Assembly (NCBI RefSeq): GCF_002218065.1
Contig: NZ_BDUB01000001.1
Coordinates: forward strand, 1,806,711 to 1,870,710
From: Nodularia sp. NIES-3585
GTDB lineage: Bacteria; Cyanobacteriota; Cyanobacteriia; Cyanobacteriales; Nostocaceae
DNA: 64,000 nucleotides
Direction: 5' to 3'
In this document: positions 62,766 to 64,000 of the stretch, piece by piece
How the letters are laid out: each line of letters starts with the position of its first letter
Numbering within the stretch: the stretch's first letter is position 1
Notes under the pieces: generated by a model
Databases searched by the model: none
Seen by the model: only the letters and a program-made list of their open reading frames with translations
Told to the model about the DNA's origin: nothing
Program-made: the position numbers and the translations under genes

Positions 62766-64000
62766 ATGACGCAGCGCCATAAATCTGCCCATCACCATTT
62801 AAACAACTCATCAAGACGCTATCCTTACGGAAAACTTTTCCACATTTATGCATCTACGCTACCAGCACAAAGCTTTTTTTTGCTGAGTAGTGTTAGTTTC
62901 TTAAGTGGCGGCTTGGCAATTGCCCAAACAGAAACAAGTATAGATAATATTGTTCCCACTGTTGAAAGCTCTCAACCAGCAGTAGTAATCCAAACTAATG
63001 TCAAGAAAGAGACTGTTTCTTCAGCGCCATCTCGACCGCAGTCGAAAGTTGCAGAACAGCAAGCTGACCTCAGACAAAGACTACGTAGTAGACAAGAGGT
63101 TTCCCCTCCAAAAACAAATGTGAGTCAGCAGAAGCCCAAAGTTGAGGTTTCTACTCCTAGGGCAAATGTGACTCAGAAGCCTAAAGTTGAAGTTTCCACT
63201 CCTAGGGCTAATGTGACTCAGCAGCAGCCTAAAGCTGAGGTTTATACTCCCAGGGCTAATGTGACTCAGCAGCAGCCCAAAGTTGAAGTTTCTACTCCCA
63301 GGGCAAATGTGACTCAGCAGCAGCCCAAAGTTGAAGTAGCCCAACCGAGTAAACTCCGCACCTTACCTGAAAAACTTCCAGAAATTGCCCGACCATCAAA
63401 TAACTCAACCGGCGCAACCATTGGAACCACAGGCCAAACGAGGGATTATAATAACGCCTATATTGATCCTAACAATTACAACACTAATCCTCAGGCTACC
63501 TATCAAGCACCTAACTCTGTGGTGTTAACAGAACGCTCTAGTGGTTGTCAAACTGTTTTACCTTCTGGGCAAAGTATATCCGGCAGTAGTTGCGCTCAAG
63601 AACCTGCCCGCAATCAGCGAGTAGCTAATTCTGATGGTAAAACATCACCTAACTGGCTTCAAGCCAGCCAAAATACTCAGGTAGTGAACGTTCCAGCAGC
63701 TCGACGAACAGTTCAAGCAGCAGTTCGACCAGTAGCTACTAATAACAGTAACAACAGATGGAGTCCTAGTCAGACTGCATCTAGTGGTGCTAGCAGAACT
63801 GCTTCTCGCCCGAATCGGTTTCTCCCTAACCCTAGCGATTTCGCCACCACGTCAGGGAATGCATCTCCCATTGCATCCAGTGGTGAGACTCTACCCCCAC
63901 CAATGACAGCAGCGAATGTTGCACCCCGACCCAGTACAGTAGCTTACGACTTTCAACTAGCATCTGTACTGCCACAAATTCCCTTCACTGGGAGACTCGC
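62766..64000 (+). CDS. Probable M23 peptidase N-terminal region (partial, runs off the window)
   Basis: A frame open from ATG 62766 to the right edge, at least 411 residues. It starts MTQRHKSAHHHLNN with a signal-like region (PAQSFFLLSSVSFLSGGLAI and AQ, about 36-57). A long low-complexity part follows, containing a 16-residue tandem repeat (PRANVTQQQPKVEVST) at about 115-195. The N-terminus resembles cyanobacterial M23-type cell-wall peptidases, but the catalytic domain would be beyond the edge, so the family call is tentative. Confidence 0.6.
   Translation, partial: MTQRHKSAHHHLNNSSRRYPYGKLFHIYASTLPAQSFFLLSSVSFLSGGLAIAQTETSIDNIVPTVESSQPAVVIQTNVKKETVSSAPSRPQSKVAEQQADLRQRLRSRQEVSPPKTNVSQQKPKVEVSTPRANVTQKPKVEVSTPRANVTQQQPKAEVYTPRANVTQQQPKVEVSTPRANVTQQQPKVEVAQPSKLRTLPEKLPEIARPSNNSTGATIGTTGQTRDYNNAYIDPNNYNTNPQATYQAPNSVVLTERSSGCQTVLPSGQSISGSSCAQEPARNQRVANSDGKTSPNWLQASQNTQVVNVPAARRTVQAAVRPVATNNSNNRWSPSQTASSGASRTASRPNRFLPNPSDFATTSGNASPIASSGETLPPPMTAANVAPRPSTVAYDFQLASVLPQIPFTGRL
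63105..63345 (+). repeat. 48-bp tandem repeat encoding PRANVTQQQPKVEVST
   Basis: About five units, with an in-frame length variant (one lacks six bases, giving VTQKPK). DNA identity between units is high, with scattered silent changes, so expansion is fairly recent. Confidence 0.9.

Overview
The window comes from a filamentous, heterocyst-type cyanobacterium (Nostoc/Anabaena group). Evidence: dense HIP1 octamers (GCGATCGC), short tandem heptamer repeats in many intergenic gaps, cyanobacterial families (Ycf35, DUF3038/DUF4335, GuaB3, tocopherol cyclase, DUF4332), and many small dispersed palindromic repeats. No rRNA, CRISPR array or prophage was seen. Strain-level identity cannot be fixed from the sequence alone.

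Region 1 (1-9.8 kb) is the most unusual part. The plus strand carries the end of an ABC transporter, an HlyD-type adaptor and a parvulin-type peptidyl-prolyl isomerase. The minus strand carries a HopA1-family protein, an APH-fold kinase and an array of five near-identical small peptides with a double-glycine-like leader, flanked by two divergent relatives. Kinase plus HopA1 lyase is the split Ser/Thr dehydratase known from class V lanthipeptides and thioamitides, but all seven peptides here lack cysteine. I read this as a ribosomal peptide (RiPP) cluster with an unusual, non-lanthionine product.

Region 2 (9.9-15.5 kb) is a two-subunit M16 protease locus with a TetR regulator. It has been split by an IsrB-type element: a PLMP/RuvC/arginine-rich nickase without an HNH domain, with a candidate omega-RNA upstream. 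Region 3 (15.5-23 kb) holds DUF4332, DUF29, PhzF, an M24 peptidase, a DUF2997-Ycf35-ferredoxin operon and the DUF4335/DUF3038 pair. A second, nuclease-less IS605/TnpB-like structured element (23.1-23.35 kb) sits beside mutS2.

Region 4 (23.3-41.5 kb) is mostly housekeeping: mutS2, an NfeD-like/flotillin pair, guaB3, trxA, a LOG-family protein, dacB, lptC with a NYN-domain gene, metG, an acyltransferase and an alpha/beta hydrolase. Region 5 (41.6-44 kb) is a small mobile patch: a truncated AbiEii-like gene and an ISKra4-like transposase. Region 6 (44.3-51.3 kb) has pepA and the plsX-fabH-fabD-plsC lipid synthesis genes, interrupted by a DUF433/PIN-like pair. Region 7 (51.4-64 kb) has a YdcF-like protein, tRNA-Arg(CCT), tocopherol cyclase, a J-domain/TPR protein, an SDR with a divergent MerR regulator, two tandem metallophosphoesterases, a P-type cation ATPase, pgeF, birA and the start of a probable M23 peptidase.

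Several dispersed repeats recur: a MITE of about 155 bp (three copies), a repeat of about 160-190 bp (two copies in opposite orientation plus a fragment), a 72-bp repeat (two copies), and heptamer repeats. One heptamer repeat lies in frame inside mutS2 and another carries the fabD start codon.
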